Both the position numbers and the translations under genes were made by a program. Positions 25,530 to 38,024 of a stretch of DNA of 64,000 bases are shown piece after piece (positions within the stretch are counted from its first letter, which is position 1; each line of letters starts with the position of its first letter). Where the stretch lies: positions 6,666,001 through 6,730,000 of the forward strand of contig BSBM01000092.1 of NCBI GenBank assembly GCA_027924585.1. Reading direction: 5' to 3'. Under the pieces are notes generated by a model. That model did no database searches. It worked only from the letters and a program-made list of their open reading frames with translations, and was not told the origin of the DNA. The stretch is from Larix kaempferi. Lineage: Eukaryota > Streptophyta > Pinopsida > Pinales > Pinaceae.

Positions 25530-26332
25530 ATAATTTATATTAGTTGCTAAACGGGAATCAAAATGTGGCGATAGTGTGGGAGTAAAAATGGACGATAAAT
25601 TGGGCGCTAAAGCGGTAGCAAAACATGGTGCTAATGTTGACATCAATAGAGATGCAAAACTAGGCGTTAAAAATAGGTCAAACACTTGACGCTAATGAGG
25701 AAGCCAAACATGGCGTTGAAATGGTAGCAAAATAAGATGTTACTTTGGATGCAAAACATGGCACTACATAGGAAGCAAAATATGGTGCAATAATAGAAGA
25801 AAAATTTGGCTCCATCTTGGTAACAAAGCACGATGCAAAAAATGAAGCAAAAATTGGTGCAAAATTAGAAGCGAAAATTGGTGTATATTGGAAGTAAAAC
25901 ATGGTGCAAAATGGGATGCTAAAGTGGGAGCACATATGGATGCAAAATTGGATGCTAATTTGGATGCAAATATGGTGTGAATGTAGATGCAAACATAAAT
26001 GCTAACACGACGCTTTTAAGGATGCAAATAGGGTGCTTATGGGGACATCATTTAGGAAGTAAAAGATGACGATCTCTATGAAGAAAAATATGATGTCGTT
26101 TAGGAATCAAAATTGGACACTATTCTGGAATTCTGGAAGAAAAAAAAATGGGCGCTATTTTAGACATCAGAAAGGATGCTATCTAGGAAGCAAAAAAAGA
26201 CGTTATTTTAGACTCTTTACATTTTGTCCATGACGCATCCCATTTAGCGTCTACTTTGACCACTCAATGAAAAACAAATTACACTAAAAAGGGACGTTAA
26301 ATGGGATGCTAATTCCAGGATTTGTTGTAGTG
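25530..26332. mobile_element. CACTA (En/Spm-type) terminal and subterminal region
   Basis: The right end reads ...GATTTGTTGTAGTG; its reverse complement CACTACAACAAATCC is the classic CACTA terminal inverted repeat. Inward of it, to about 25550, lie many degenerate copies of GGATGCAAAA, GCTAAA and GGGACGTTAAATGGGATGC, the expected subterminal repeat region. No transposase frame and no opposite CACTA end were found, so it is non-autonomous or truncated on the left. Its right edge interrupts the transposase remnant that starts at 26333. Confidence 0.75.
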
Positions 26333-27830
26333 AAAGCATGTGCATGTGGCTTGTTGGCAAGATGAGTAGTTTAGAACGTGCAGGGATACATTTCCTATTG
26401 GGACTATCCTGTTAGTGGTCGATTTTGCGGAAAACTACACTCTTCAACCGCAAAATGAGATTCAGATTCAATACTATCACTCAGACCAAGTTAGCCTAAT
26501 GGTCCATATCACCTATAGAAATGGGGAAGATAGTACGGAAGACAACAGGGTTATATTGAAGGAGTATCACTTCTACATAAGTTATGACAGGTGTCACGAC
26601 TTGAATTTTGTACAACCCAGCTTTCAAATGTTCTACAATCACTTGAAGGATAACAGTATATGGATGGAACAACATTGGATTTGGTTTGACGGTTGTGTAG
26701 GTAAATTAAAAAATGCCCGTGTCTTCCAATGGTTGTGTATGCTCCACAAAAGGCTCAAGGTGCCACATATTTGGAACTATTTTGAGACCAGACATGGAAA
26801 AGGTGAACATGATGGAGCAGGTGCGTGCATAAAGACTTCATTATGTAGGAAAGAAACGAAGTTCACTGATGGACCTATCATCTGAGATGAAAAAACCATC
26901 GTTGAATGGTGTGCTTCAGTCATGGGGGAGGGAGCAAGAAGGCAGGAAGATCACTCAACCAGGAAAGCACATGTGGTTAGATATTTTTGGGAGGTGGTGG
27001 ATGTAGATCGATCACAGTTATATGAGTGCAAGACCATCCAAGGAACTCGTGCATTTCATTCAGTTAGAACATCGGGCAACGCTATACTTGAAATGTGGAA
27101 AAGGAAACTGTCATGTTTTTGTTCTCCATGCAGTAGTGGTGAATGGGATGAATGTGAATCCATGGATTGGGTTGATAGTTGTGACCGTGTATCACTCCAC
27201 ATTAGTCGATGGATATATACAGAATTATCCCTGTTGGAGGATGACCAATCAAGTATTTCACCAGACTATGACCACATATCAGATCTTGTACAACCAGGTT
27301 CGATTAATATTTTTATATTTTTGACAACTAGTTGTGTCTAATTAGCTATGTATATTTTTTATATTTTTGACAACTAGTTGTGTCTAATTAGTTGACTGAA
27401 ACGTTGGAACTATATTTTCTACAGGGAACATATACGTGGTGGTTTCCCCGAGACGCAATGCATGGCACACTGACTATTGGCTGGCACGTTGCTTAGAGGG
27501 GAAGAAAACCCTAAATGTCCCATTGCAGGACTCTGAGGCCAATGATTTTTCGATTGGGTCGATGGTTACAAAGAGAGAATATTTGAACTAGGTTTCCCAC
27601 TCAGCAAATAGAAAAGGGTATACTTATGAAGATTATAGACCAGGTGAGATTGTATACCATTATACAAACTTAGTTATTGGCACAAACCTCCAGCTGCAAA
27701 CAATGCCAAGTAAGAACTCATCAAAGGCATGATACTTATGGCCTTATTCCGAGCACAAGAGGTTAAAGGAAACCATTGGTATTCGAGGTGATCCTGATGG
27801 TCTAGTCGGCTGACCATAGGTAGGTAATCT
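26333..27830 (+). pseudogene. Decayed DDE-like transposase, copy 2 (C-terminal half)
   Basis: Starts immediately after the CACTA end with KHVHVACWQDE, a TAG, FRTCRDTF. This aligns with KHSHRSRWQSSEFKHSHEVF of copy 1, so the frame was cut by the CACTA insertion. It continues VVDFAENYTLQPQNEIQ (26412), HWIWFDGCVGKLKNA (about 26671) and FETRHGKGEHDGAGAC (about 26782). A C-terminal domain follows (IYVVVSPRRNAWHTDYWLARC near 27430) and it ends near 27830. Acidic residues in DFAEN, FDGC and FETRHG match copy 1. A TGA near 26883, frame changes and a 40-bp duplication (27308-27392, TTTTTGACAACTAGTTGTGTC twice) show decay. The N-terminal half is not present to the left. Confidence 0.75.
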
Positions 27831-27839
27831 GGTATGTGG

Positions 27840-28820
27840 TTTGCATGTTTTATGGTGTACTATGTTATAGGTATGTGGTGTACATGTATGCTATGAATTT
27901 TTTTTGTGGTATCATTGAGTATTGACATTAATATTTTGAATATTGCAGCCATACATTGATAGCTTGATAGATTGATAAATTGCATAGACTTGGTACAACT
28001 TGATAAATTGCACAAGTTTCGTCATGGATTTGTTTTCTTTGTTTTTTTCTCCCATCTAAGTAAACCATAATATCTGCATCCTCATGCCCATTTTCATGCT
28101 CACTAGCACCATCACCATCTTCATGCTCATTATCACTATCCTCATGGTCATTTTCACCATCACCATGCCACCATGAACATCACCACTGTGCTCTTCCTAC
28201 CCATGTTGTCACCATCACCATCCCATTTTTCACCATAAGATTCCCATCCATCATCCACACAAACGTAACTGCTAGATACCTAATTTCATCACCCAAAAAC
28301 CTAGAAACCTAGACGCCCAAGACTTGATCATGGTGTCGATATTCAACTTCAATTCCAAATACTCCTATGAGAGGGATTCTATCATGGCATTTGAGCTCAA
28401 CAATGTTAAGTTTGTAATTAAATCCATTGTTCCCCCAACGATGTTTATTCCTCAACACTTATTTATAATGCACAAAACCTAAAAGGTCAAATTCATAAAA
28501 AGCTTGCATGAGAGTTTATGGATAATGTGCTCATGTCACTCTATCCCAAACACACTTTCCAAAAATTACAACATTCAATTTTGTTGCTTGGTTTGGTTAT
28601 TATGCCCAAGGATGAATTTTCCATATCTCCTTTTGACACATGACCTAAATGAAATTGGAGGCACGAAATGAAAATTGTGCATTGAAAGGACATGTCATTA
28701 GTTGCAATACATATATTCCATCACGAAATGAAAATTGTGCATTGAATTAATGCCTAGCTCTGCTAACGTTTAGTAATATTCTATTGCTTTAACAAGAGTG
28801 TTGGCATAGATTTAGAAGGG
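27840..28820. other. Intergenic; CAT/CAC-rich stretch
   Basis: No gene recognised. From about 28075 to 28230 the strand is rich in ATCACCATC and CTCATGCTCAT words, a decayed trinucleotide-type repeat. Confidence 0.5.
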
Positions 28821-29275
28821 AAATGCTAGCCATAAGTGCCCGGTGAATTATTTTGCGAAGTTGACCCCCGTGTGCAAAAATTGCACACTCTCTTACTGAG
28901 CAAAACCCTAGTTTCCAAAATGGACCTACAAGGTGACACCTGGGCCATGGGACCGGCGAAGAGGGGCACCACTAGCACTATACTGATATCCTGAATCCCA
29001 CGGAGTCGACGGTTTTTTTATCCAAGCCACGGTCGTCATTCTATGGCTCGTTCCATCTCGCATCCAAAAGGCCTTCAGGGACACCTGTTGGATACCTACC
29101 GAGGGCGTAGAATGATGACCATGCAACAAAACTGGGTTTCGGGGAGTCTTGCAAGTGTGTCTAGGAAGGTTCCAACTGGGAACGCTAGCCATAAGTGCCC
29201 GGTGGATGATTTTGCAAATTTGACCCCCGTGTGCAAAAATTGCACACTCCCTTACTGAGCAAAACCCTAGTTTCG

Positions 29276-29496
29276 TAGATTAACCGGCAACTATTGTATT
29301 AGATAGCTTCACTGACTCCATTAAAATTCAATTGGACATGACATGAATGATTTAAATTCAACACCTGAGCTAGCTTCATTTCATTCAGTGATGGGCCTAT
29401 TTTGATGGGAGCATGGGAACCCAGACTCCATTAAAATTCAATTGGACCCATTAAAATTCAATTGGATGTGACTTGAATGATTAAAATTCTAGTCGG
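29276..29496. repeat. 215-bp spacer repeat, copy 1
   Basis: Begins TAGATTAACCGGCAACTATT after CTAGTTTCG and contains three CATTAAAATTCAATTGGA motifs. It is repeated at 31024-31245, in both cases between the AAACCCTAGTTTC end of one satellite unit and a GCTAGCC segment of the next. Confidence 0.85.
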
Positions 29497-31023
29497 GAAC
29501 TCTAGCCATAAGTGCCCGATGGATGATTTTGCAAAGTTGACCCCCATGTGCAAAAATTGCACACTTCCTTACTGAGTAAAACCCTAGTTTCCAAAAAGGA
29601 CCTACAAGGTGACACCTGGGAGATGGTACCAGAGCAAAGTGGCACACCTAGCACTATCTCGATGTCCTGAAACCAACGGATTCGACGGTTTTTTCGATCC
29701 GAGCCACAGGTGTCATTCTATGGCTCGTTCTGTCTCGCATCCAAAAGGCCTTCACGAACACCTGCTAGATACCTACCGGGGGCATAGAATTCCAACCGTG
29801 CAACAAAACTGGGTTCTGGGAGTCTTGCAAGTGTGTCCAGGAAGGTTCCAGCTAGGACGCTAGCCATAAGTTCCTGGTGAATGATTTTGCAAAGTTGACC
29901 CCCGTGTGCAAAAATTGCACACTCCCTTACTGAGCAAAACCCTAGTTTCCAAAATGGACCTACAAGGTGACACCTAGGCCATGGGACCGGTGGAGAGGGA
30001 CACCACTAGCGCTATCCCGATGTCCTGAATCCAATGGAGTCGACAGTTTGTCGATCCGAGCCACAGTCATCACTCTATGGCTCGTTCTGTCTTGCATCCA
30101 AAAGGCCTTCACGGACACCTGTTGGATACCTACCGAGAGCATAGAATTCAAACCAATCAACAAAATCGGGTTTCGGGGAGTCCTGCAAGTGTGTCTAGGA
30201 AGATTCCAGTCAAGAACACTAGCCATAAGTGCCTGGTGGATGATTTTTCAAATTTGACCCCTGTGTACAAAAATTGCATACTCCCTTACTTAGCAAAACC
30301 CTAGTTTCCAAAATGGACCTACAAGGTGACACTTGAGCCATGGGACCGGAGGAGAGGGGCACACCTAGCGCTATCTCGATGTCCTAAATCCAACAAATTT
30401 GATAGTTTGTCGATCCAAGCCATGGTCATCATTCTATGGCTCGTTCCATCTTGCATCCAAAAGGCCTTCAGGGACACCTGTTGGATACCTACCGAGGGCA
30501 TAGAATTCCAATCGTGCAACAAAATTGGGTTCCAGGGAGTCCTGCAAGTGTGTTTGGGAAGGTTCTAGCTGGGACGCTAGCCATAAGTGCCCGGTGGTTG
30601 ATTTTGCAAAGTTTACCCCCATGTGCAAAAATTGCACACTCCCTTACTAAGCAAAACCCTAGTTTCCAAAATGGACCTACAAGATGACACCTGGGCCATG
30701 GGACCGACAGAGAGGGGCACCCCTAGCACTATCCCGATGTCCTGAATCCAACGGAGTCAACGGTTTGTGGATCCAAGCCACGGTCCTCATTCTATGGCTC
30801 ATTCCATCTTGCATCCAAAATGCCTTCAAGGACACCTGTTGGATACCTACTGGGGGAATATAATTCCAACAGTGAACAAAACCAAGTTCTGGGGAGTCCT
30901 GCAAGTGTGTTTAGGAAGGTTCCGGCTGGGAACTCTAGACATAAGTGCCCGGTGGCTGATTTTTCAAATTTGACCCTCGTGTGCAAAAATTGCACACTCC
31001 CTTACTAAGAAAAACCCTAGTTT

Positions 31024-31245
31024 CATAGATTAACCAGCAACTATTCCATTAGATGGCTTCACTGACTCCATTAAAATTCAATTGGACATGACATGAATGA
31101 TTTGAATTCAACACCTTAGCTAGCTTCATTTCATTCAGTGATGGGCCTAATTTTACGGGAGAATGGGAACCCAGACTCCATTAAAATTTAATTGGACCCA
31201 TTAATATTCAATTGGACGTGACATGAATGATTAAAATTCCAGTTG
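31024..31245. repeat. 215-bp spacer repeat, copy 2
   Basis: Second copy of the segment at 29276-29496, with the same flanks in the satellite and about 93-95% identity by eye. Confidence 0.85.
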
Positions 31246-31330
31246 GGAACGCTAGCCAAAAGTGCCTGGTGGATGATTTTGCAAAGTTGACCACCATGTG
31301 CAAAAACTACACACTCCCTTATTGAGCATC

Positions 31331-31562
31331 CGGTTCATTGATGCTTTAAATGATGAACTCTTTCCTTTATGGCATTATAGGGATGCTTACCGTGCATTTA
31401 ACAGCGACATTAATTAGTTAATGGCTTCCTTGTTCGGAGCATAGAGAAAAACCTTGTCACGTTACAAAATCCTTGCAACATCATATAAATTAATAGAGGA
31501 GGCTCCCAATATGATCTCAATTTACGAGAAGCTTCCAAGTAGCAATAATTTATACTATGTAT
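31331..31562 (+). pseudogene. Unidentified coding remnant
   Basis: One frame reads RFIDALNDELFPLWHYRDAY, then RAFNSDIN, a stop, LMASLFGA, a stop, RKTLSRYKILATSYKL and IEEAPNMISIYEKLPSS: about 75 codons with only two stops and a protein-like composition. I do not recognise the family. It lies between the left satellite arm and the NO VEIN-like fragment on the same strand, so it may come from the same gene or capture event. Confidence 0.4.
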
Positions 31563-31915
31563 AAAGTGAATATTATTACTTGCTTTAAAATTTGTTTCCC
31601 TCCCTTAACCCTGTTTTTTAGATCTATGCTGGCCAATCCTGCGGCCATTTTCCGTTATATTGTCTGCAAAAATACAACATTTATTGCCCTCAACGTAGCT
31701 TAGTTTACCTCTTCCTAGTTCAAAGGTACTCATGCTCCTCTGTTTAAAATCACATAAATTTTGGACCGAGATATCGATGATGTGCAAGCAGGCTCGATAT
31801 ACTGAATTGGGGTTTTATTTTTATTTTTTAAATGACAGGTTTTACTGACAGGATTCTACTCTTAATTGTGTTTGGTGATAAAGGATTTTACTGTGGATTG
31901 TGTTTGGTGACATTT

Positions 31916-32383
31916 ATGGCGACCCCCAAGGAACATATTGAAAAGATCAGGAAAGACAAGTTCTGTGTTGGGGAAAAAGAAAATACACTTACAGAAGCTT
32001 TATATCAAGCAGATAAGCAAATATGTGTTGAATTATACACCTGGGATGTGCATTTTCTAATGGATCTGATTCAGGTAATTACTAAGTTACAATTTTAGTA
32101 GTCATTTTATAATCTTATATGTTTTCTCTGTTTTCATACTAAGATTATTGTTTTGTTCTGGGTGCAAAATGCGGAGGACAATGACTATGAACCACATGTG
32201 GAACCTTCATTGGATTTTGTCATTACAACTGAAGATGTCGATGGCGTAGGCGTTCTTGCGAACTTGATAGCTTTTAACAATGAGAAGGGATTTTAGAAAC
32301 ATAATATTGATTATGTATGCAGTGTGGGATGATCCACCAAAAAGAATAGCAGGTAAGGTGGTTATATTGGAGAGAAAGGTATA
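31916..32383 (+). pseudogene. NO VEIN-like GHKL ATPase gene fragment
   Basis: Exon 1 (31916-32074) reads MATPKEHIEKIRKDKF, then EKENTLTEALYQADKQ and DVHFLMDLIQ, ending in CAG|GTAATT. Exon 2 (32168-32383) reads NAEDNDYEPHVEPSLDFV, FNNEKGF, a stop, VCSVG, a stop, STKK and GYIGEKGI. This is the N-terminus of the large plant NO VEIN-like proteins with a histidine kinase/HSP90-like ATPase fold; NAEDN is part of the ATP-binding N-box. Defects: the acceptor is CAA|AAT instead of CAG|AAT, there are three in-frame stops, and the gene is cut in the glycine motif (GEKGI) where satellite DNA begins at 32384. Non-functional. Confidence 0.8.
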
Positions 32384-34853
32384 AAACGAGCCATAGAATG
32401 ACGACCGTGTCTCGGATCGACAAACTGTCGACTCCGTTGGATTCAGGACATCAGGATAGTGCTATGGGTGCCCCTCTCCTTCGATCCCATTGCCCAGGTG
32501 TCACCTTGTAGGTCCATTTTGGAAACTAGGGGTTTGCTCAGTAAGGGAGTGTGCAATTTTTGCAAATGGGGGTCAACTTTGAAAAATCATCCACCGGAAA
32601 CTTAAGGCTAGCGTTCCCGGCTGGAACCTTCCTAGACACACTTGCAGGACTCCCCGGAACCTGGTTTTGTTGCACGGTTGAAATTCTATGCCCCGAGTAG
32701 GTATCCAGCAGGTGCCCCTGAAGGCCTTTTGGATGCGAGACAGAACAAGCCATAGAATGACGACCATGGATCAGATCAACAAACCATTGAATTTGTTGGA
32801 TTCAGGACATCAGGATAGTGCTAGGGGTGCCCCTCTCCACCGGTCCCATGGCCCAGGTGTCACCTTGTAGGTCCATTTTGGAAACTAGGGTTTCGCTCAG
32901 TAAGGGAGTGTGCAATTTTTGCACACGGGGGTCAACTTTGCAAAATCATCCACCGGGAACTTATGGCTAGCGTCCCCACTGGAACATTCCTAGACACACT
33001 TTTAGAACTCCCCAGAACCCAATTTTGTTGCACAGTTGGAATTCTATGCCCCCGATAGGTATCCAGCAGGTGTCCCTGAAGGCCTTTTGGATGCGAGACA
33101 GAACAAGCCATAGAATGACGACCATGGCTCGGATCGACAAACCTTCGACTCCATTGGATTCAGGACATTGAGATAGTGCTAGGTGTGCCCCTCTCCTCTG
33201 GTCTCATGGCTCAGTTGTCACCTTGTACGTCCATTTTGGAAACTAGGGTTTTGCTTAGTAAGGGAGTGTGCAATTTTTGCACACGGGGGTCAACTTTGTA
33301 AAATCATCCACCGAGAACTTATGGCTAGCGTTCCTAGTTGGAACATTCTTAGACACACTTGCAACACTCCCTAGAACCCGGTTTTGTTGCATGGTTGGAA
33401 TTCTATGCCCCTGGTAGGTATCCAATAGGTGTCCGTAAAGACCTTTTGGACGCGAGACGGAACGAGCCATAGAATGACGACCGTGGAAAGGATCGAAAAA
33501 CCGTTGAATCCATTGTATTGAGGACATTGGGATAGTTCTAGGGGTGCCCCTCTCCGTCGGTCCCATGGCCCAGGTGTCACCTTGTGGGTCCATTTTGGAA
33601 ACTAGGGTTTTTCTCAGTAAGGGAGTGTGCAATTTTTGGCACACGGGGGTCAACTTTGCAAAATCATCCACCAGGAACTTATGGATAGTGTTCCTAGTTG
33701 GAACCTTCCTAGACACACTTCGAGGACTCCCCAGAACTCTGTTTTGTTGCACGGTTGGAATTTTATGCCCTCGGTAGATATCCAGCAGGTGTCCCTGAAG
33801 GCCTTTTGGACGGGAGACAGAACGAGCCATATAATGACGACCGTGGCTTGGATTGACAAACTGTCAACTTTGTTAGATTTAGGACATTAGGATAGTGCTA
33901 GGGGTTCCCCTCTCTGTCGATCCCAAGGCCCAAGTGTCACCTTGTAGGTCCATTTTGGAAGCTAGGGTTTTGCTCAGTAAAGGAGTGTGCAATTTTTCCA
34001 CATGGGGGTCAACTTTGCAAAATCATCCATCGAAAACTTATGTCTAGCATTCCTAGCTGGAACCTTCCTAGACACACTTGTAGGAATCTCTGGAACCTGA
34101 TTTTGTTGCACGGTTGGAATTCTATGCCCCCGATAGGTGTCCAGCAGGTGTCCTTGAAGGCCTTTTGGATGCGAGATAGAATGAGCCATAAAATGATGAC
34201 CGTGGCTCGGATCGAAAAACCATCATATCCGTTGGATTCAGGAAATCAATATAGTGCTGGGGGTGCCCCTCTACCCCGGTCCCATGGCCCATGTGTCACC
34301 TTGTAGGTCCATTTTGGAAACTAGGGTTTTGCTCAGTAAGGGAGTGTGCAATTTTTGCACACGAGGGTCAACTTTGCAAAATCATCCACCGAGAATTTAT
34401 GGCTAGTGTTCCCAGCCAGAACCTTCCTAGACACACATGTAAGACTCCCTAGAACCCGGTTTTGTTGCACGGTCGTCATTTGATGCCCCCGGTAGGTATC
34501 CAGAGAGTGTCTCTGAAGGCCTTTTGGATGTGAGACGAAACTAGCCATAGAATGAAGACCGTGGCTCGGATCGAAAAACCGTCAGCTCCTTTGGATTCAG
34601 GACATCATGATAGTGGTAGGGATTCCCCTCTCCTCTGGTCCCATGGCCTAGGTGTCACCTTGTAGGTCCATTTTGGAAAATAGGGTTTTGCTCAATAAAG
34701 GAGTGCGCAATTTTTGCACATGGGGGTCAACTTTTCAAACTCATCCACTGGGAACTTTTGGCTAGCGTTCCCAACTGGAACCTTCCTAGACACACTTGCA
34801 GGACTCCTCAGAACCTAGTTTTGTTGCACGGTTGGAATTCTATGTCCTCGGTA
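32384..34853 (-). repeat. About 360-bp satellite, right arm (inverted), part 1
   Basis: Same unit as at 28826-31330 but reversed: GTCACCTTGTAGGTCCATTTT recurs near 32498, 32860, 33220, 33577, 33938, 34299 and 34660. The units end in the cut made by a copia insertion at 34854. The arm starts abruptly inside the NO VEIN-like fragment. Confidence 0.95.
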
Positions 34854-35282
34854 TGTTAGAAAAACAGGATCGCATAGCAATAACAATAAACAGAAATGAA
34901 AATATAATCACACACACATTACAAGAGAGACACATATATATCATGGTTCACTCCAAGATGGGCTACGTCCACACTGAAGTTTCCAGTCCTTATTATTATA
35001 CCATCTAGCAAAGTGAAGGGATGCAACCTGTAGCACAGCAGCTGCACTTCCTCTTCACTGTCTCACAGTCTCTCTTCTTTATCTCAGAGATCTTTACAAT
35101 GCATAATACCTAATACATCAACACTATCTTTGTTGCAATTTCTTTCTTTTATAAGGGAAATACAATGGGAAAATACCACGGGTTACCCAAAACCATGGGC
35201 CTGAAAACTATAAAGTCCTCTAAGGTGCATGGCTGAGAAAATATCATCTATGAGACTGGAAGATCTGACTCCACAACCAACA
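34854..35282 (-). repeat. 3' LTR of copia element (429 bp)
   Basis: Runs from TGTTAGAAAAACAGG to CCACAACCAACA. It differs from its partner at 38025 by substitutions and at least two indels (about 13 and 36 bp), so the insertion is not recent. Reverse-strand TATAAAAG lies at 35146-35153. Confidence 0.9.
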
Positions 35283-35368
35283 ATATCCCACTTGGAGACT
35301 GATCACAACAATTCCACCAGTACTGTACTTGCTAGACCTTGGACTTGGCAACTTTCTCATCTTCACCT

Positions 35369-37958
35369 TCATGCTAGAAGGCCAACTGAAACCGAGAAGG
35401 AACTCAGTTTCTCTCTGGTCACTACCTTTGTGAACATGTCTGTAAGATTCTGGCTAGTATGTATCTTTTCCAGCTTCAACAGTTCACCTTCCAGAACAGA
35501 GCGTATGAAATGGAGCTTGAGCTGTATATGTTTAGTCCTAGAATGGAATGCTGAGTTCTTTGCAATATGAATGGCACTCTGGATATCACTATACAACCTA
35601 TTATCCTTCTGCTTCTTACCCAATTCCTCCATAAACCTCTGCAACTAAATCATCTCTTTACTAGCCTCTGTAACAACAACATAATCTGCTTCTGTTGTTG
35701 AAAGTGAAACAACCTTTTGCAATCTCAAAATCCAACTTACTGTTGTTCCACCTATAGTAAACACATACCATGTGGTGCTCCTCATACTATCCTTATCACC
35801 TGCCATATCTGCATCAACATATCCCTGTAGAATAGTGTTTGAACCTCCAAAACATAATTCCTGAGTGGTAGTACCTCTTAAATACCTGAGAATCCACTGT
35901 ACTGCCTTCCAATGTTCTTTACCTGGATTGTTCATATATCTGCTCACAACTTCCACTGCATGTGCAATATCTGGTCTTGTGCACACCATGGCATACATCA
36001 AGTTGGCAACTGTTGATTCATAGGGAATCTTGGACATGTAATCTGTCTCTTCCTGTGTCTTGGGACACATTTCCTTACTTAGACTGAAATGGATGGACAA
36101 AGGTGTACTTACTGCTTTTTCATTCTTCATTCTAAACCTCTCCAACACCTTTTGTATGTATTCACTCTAAGACAATGTCAATTTGCGATTTTTTCTGTCT
36201 CTCGTTATTCTCATACCAAGGATTTTCTTTGCAGCACCCAAATCCTTCATCGCAAATGAATTAGCTAGCTTCCTTTTGAGTACATTTATATCCTACATGT
36301 TAGACCCTACAACAAGCAGTTCATCTACATACAATAACAAGATAATATATATTTCATTGTCTAGCTTCTTGAAAAAAACAGAGTGGTCAGAATGACATCT
36401 ACTATAACCTTGTTCTATCATAAACCTGTCAAATTTTAAATACCACTGCCTTGGAGCTTGCTTCAAGCCATACAAGCTCTTCTTCAACCTGTATACCAAA
36501 TCCTCTTTCCCTTTGACCTCATACACTTGTGGCTGCTGCATATATATCTCTTCCTCCAAATCCCAACACTGAGAAATCTGACTCTCTTATGTTTTCCATA
36601 AACACAGTTCTCACAGAATTCCAAACTTACCTACTTCAAATCTGGCAGTAACTTCCTTGAGTGGAAAATATGCATCCCCTTCTCACTCATGTGGCCAATC
36701 CTATGATGCTACAATGTTGTATCTGTTCCTGTGGAAGCTAAAGAGATAGGATGGTTAGTATAAGGAGGACATAAATACAACGTACCTACCCTGTCTCATT
36801 TTTCTATCACCATTGATCCTTTAGTGATCTTCCACTACTTTTCTCCAAATGTAGATAGACAACCGCCATCTCCCAACTGTCCTGTTGAGATTAGATTTCT
36901 TTCCATAGAAGGAATATTTCTTACATCTTTCAACAACCAATCAGTTCCATTCTTAACTTTTATCCATACCTTACCCATTCCAACAAGTTTACATGGCTCA
37001 TCATCGCCCAATAAAACATGTCCAAAATACCCTGGAACATAATCATGAAAGTATTTCCTATGGGGTGTAGCATGACATGAAGCCCCTGAATCTACTACCC
37101 AATAATCACTAGTATTATCTAATGCAAGAATCAAAGAATCTTGTAACACATCACCTGCTACATTTGCTTCCTGGGTAGTTTCTTGCTGTGCATCTCCTTT
37201 CTTCTTTAGAGATCTTCAGTCTTTCTTCATATGTCATTTCTTTCCACAATTCCAACAGTCTATTTTTCCCAGTATGGACTTGGATCTGCCCGTTTTAGAC
37301 TTGCCACGATTACCTTGGCTCTTTCCTCTCTCCTTTTGTCTTCCCCTGCTCTCCATAGTCAACGCATTACCTGATGTCTCACCTGTGCTTTTTCTTCGCA
37401 TTTCCTCGCTAAGAATAACACCAATAACATCATCAAATTTCAAGGTGTTTGAACCAGAGACAGAGTTACTTACATCCATGACCAATCTATTCCATCTTTT
37501 TGGCAATGAACACAAGATTAGAAGAGCGCTAACCTCATCATCAAAGTTCACAATTACAGAACTTAGTTGATTTGTAACCGTATTAAAATCATTTAAATGA
37601 TCAGTAACAGATCCATCTTCATATTAAATAAATGCTTCATTAGAAATACCTTGTTGGAGGCCGAGGGTTTTTCATATAACTTACCCAGTGTGCTCATCAA
37701 ACCCTCCGTTGTCATTTCTTTTAAGATATTGAAAGCCACCAATGAAGACAGGCTCAGCCGTATTGTTCCTAGAGCCTTTCTGTCAAGAACCTCCCATTCT
37801 TCATCCTTCATGGCCACCAGTTGCTTTGCTCTTCCTCCCAACGACAGGAATATATCCTTCTGGTACAGATAGTCCTCCATTTGCATCTTCCATAACTGGA
37901 AGTTTTGGCCGTTAAACTTCTCGACCTTAAACTTTCCTTCTTCTACCATTGCTGCCAC
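35369..37958 (-). pseudogene. copia gag-pol remnant, integrase deleted
   Basis: Gag starts at 37958 (MAAMVEEGKFKVEKFNG; FQLWKMQMEDYL) and runs to a zinc-knuckle start CWNCGKK near 37234. Protease is at 37149-36835 with DYWVVDSGASCHAT. A GAG-pre-integrase piece (TTLWHHRIGHMSEKGMHIF; CENCVYGKHKRVRF) follows to about 36590, and the reading then jumps directly to RT EEEIYMQQPQVYEV and LYGLKQAPRQWY. The RT active site reads YVDE instead of YVDD (LLYVDELLVVG). RNase H follows (GYVDADMAGDKDSMRSTT; LSTTEADYVVV). A stop in the knuckle, frame breaks and the lost integrase make it non-autonomous. Confidence 0.9.
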
Positions 37959-38009
37959 TCAAACCAGAAACACTAGCTTCCTATGGGTTTATCTGCCAAA
38001 TAGACCATT

Positions 38010-38022
38010 GGCTCTGATACCA
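38010..38022 (-). other. Primer binding site (tRNA-iMet)
   Basis: TGGTATCAGAGCC on the minus strand, two bases from the end of the 5' LTR, the usual Ty1-copia primer site complementary to initiator tRNA-Met. Confidence 0.9.
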
Positions 38023-38024
38023 AT

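Larger units (their letters stand above)
28826..31330 (+). repeat. About 360-bp satellite, left arm (+ orientation)
   Basis: Units contain TGGACCTACAAGGTGACACC, GGCTCGTTC, CATCCAAAAGGCCTTCA, GGACACCTGTTGGATACC, GCTAGCCATAAGTGCCCGG and the palindrome GTGTGCAAAAATTGCACAC. Anchors fall at about 28921, 29598, 29954, 30314 and 30671, about 356-360 bp apart where uninterrupted. Two copies of a 215-bp spacer break the array. Small frames inside are spurious and mutually shifted. The same satellite lies in the opposite orientation from 32384. Confidence 0.95.

Noticed and set aside
28926-34548. Numerous 60-190-residue frames in the satellite arms
   Set aside because: The same words are read in different frames in different units and strands; they follow the repeat, not a gene.
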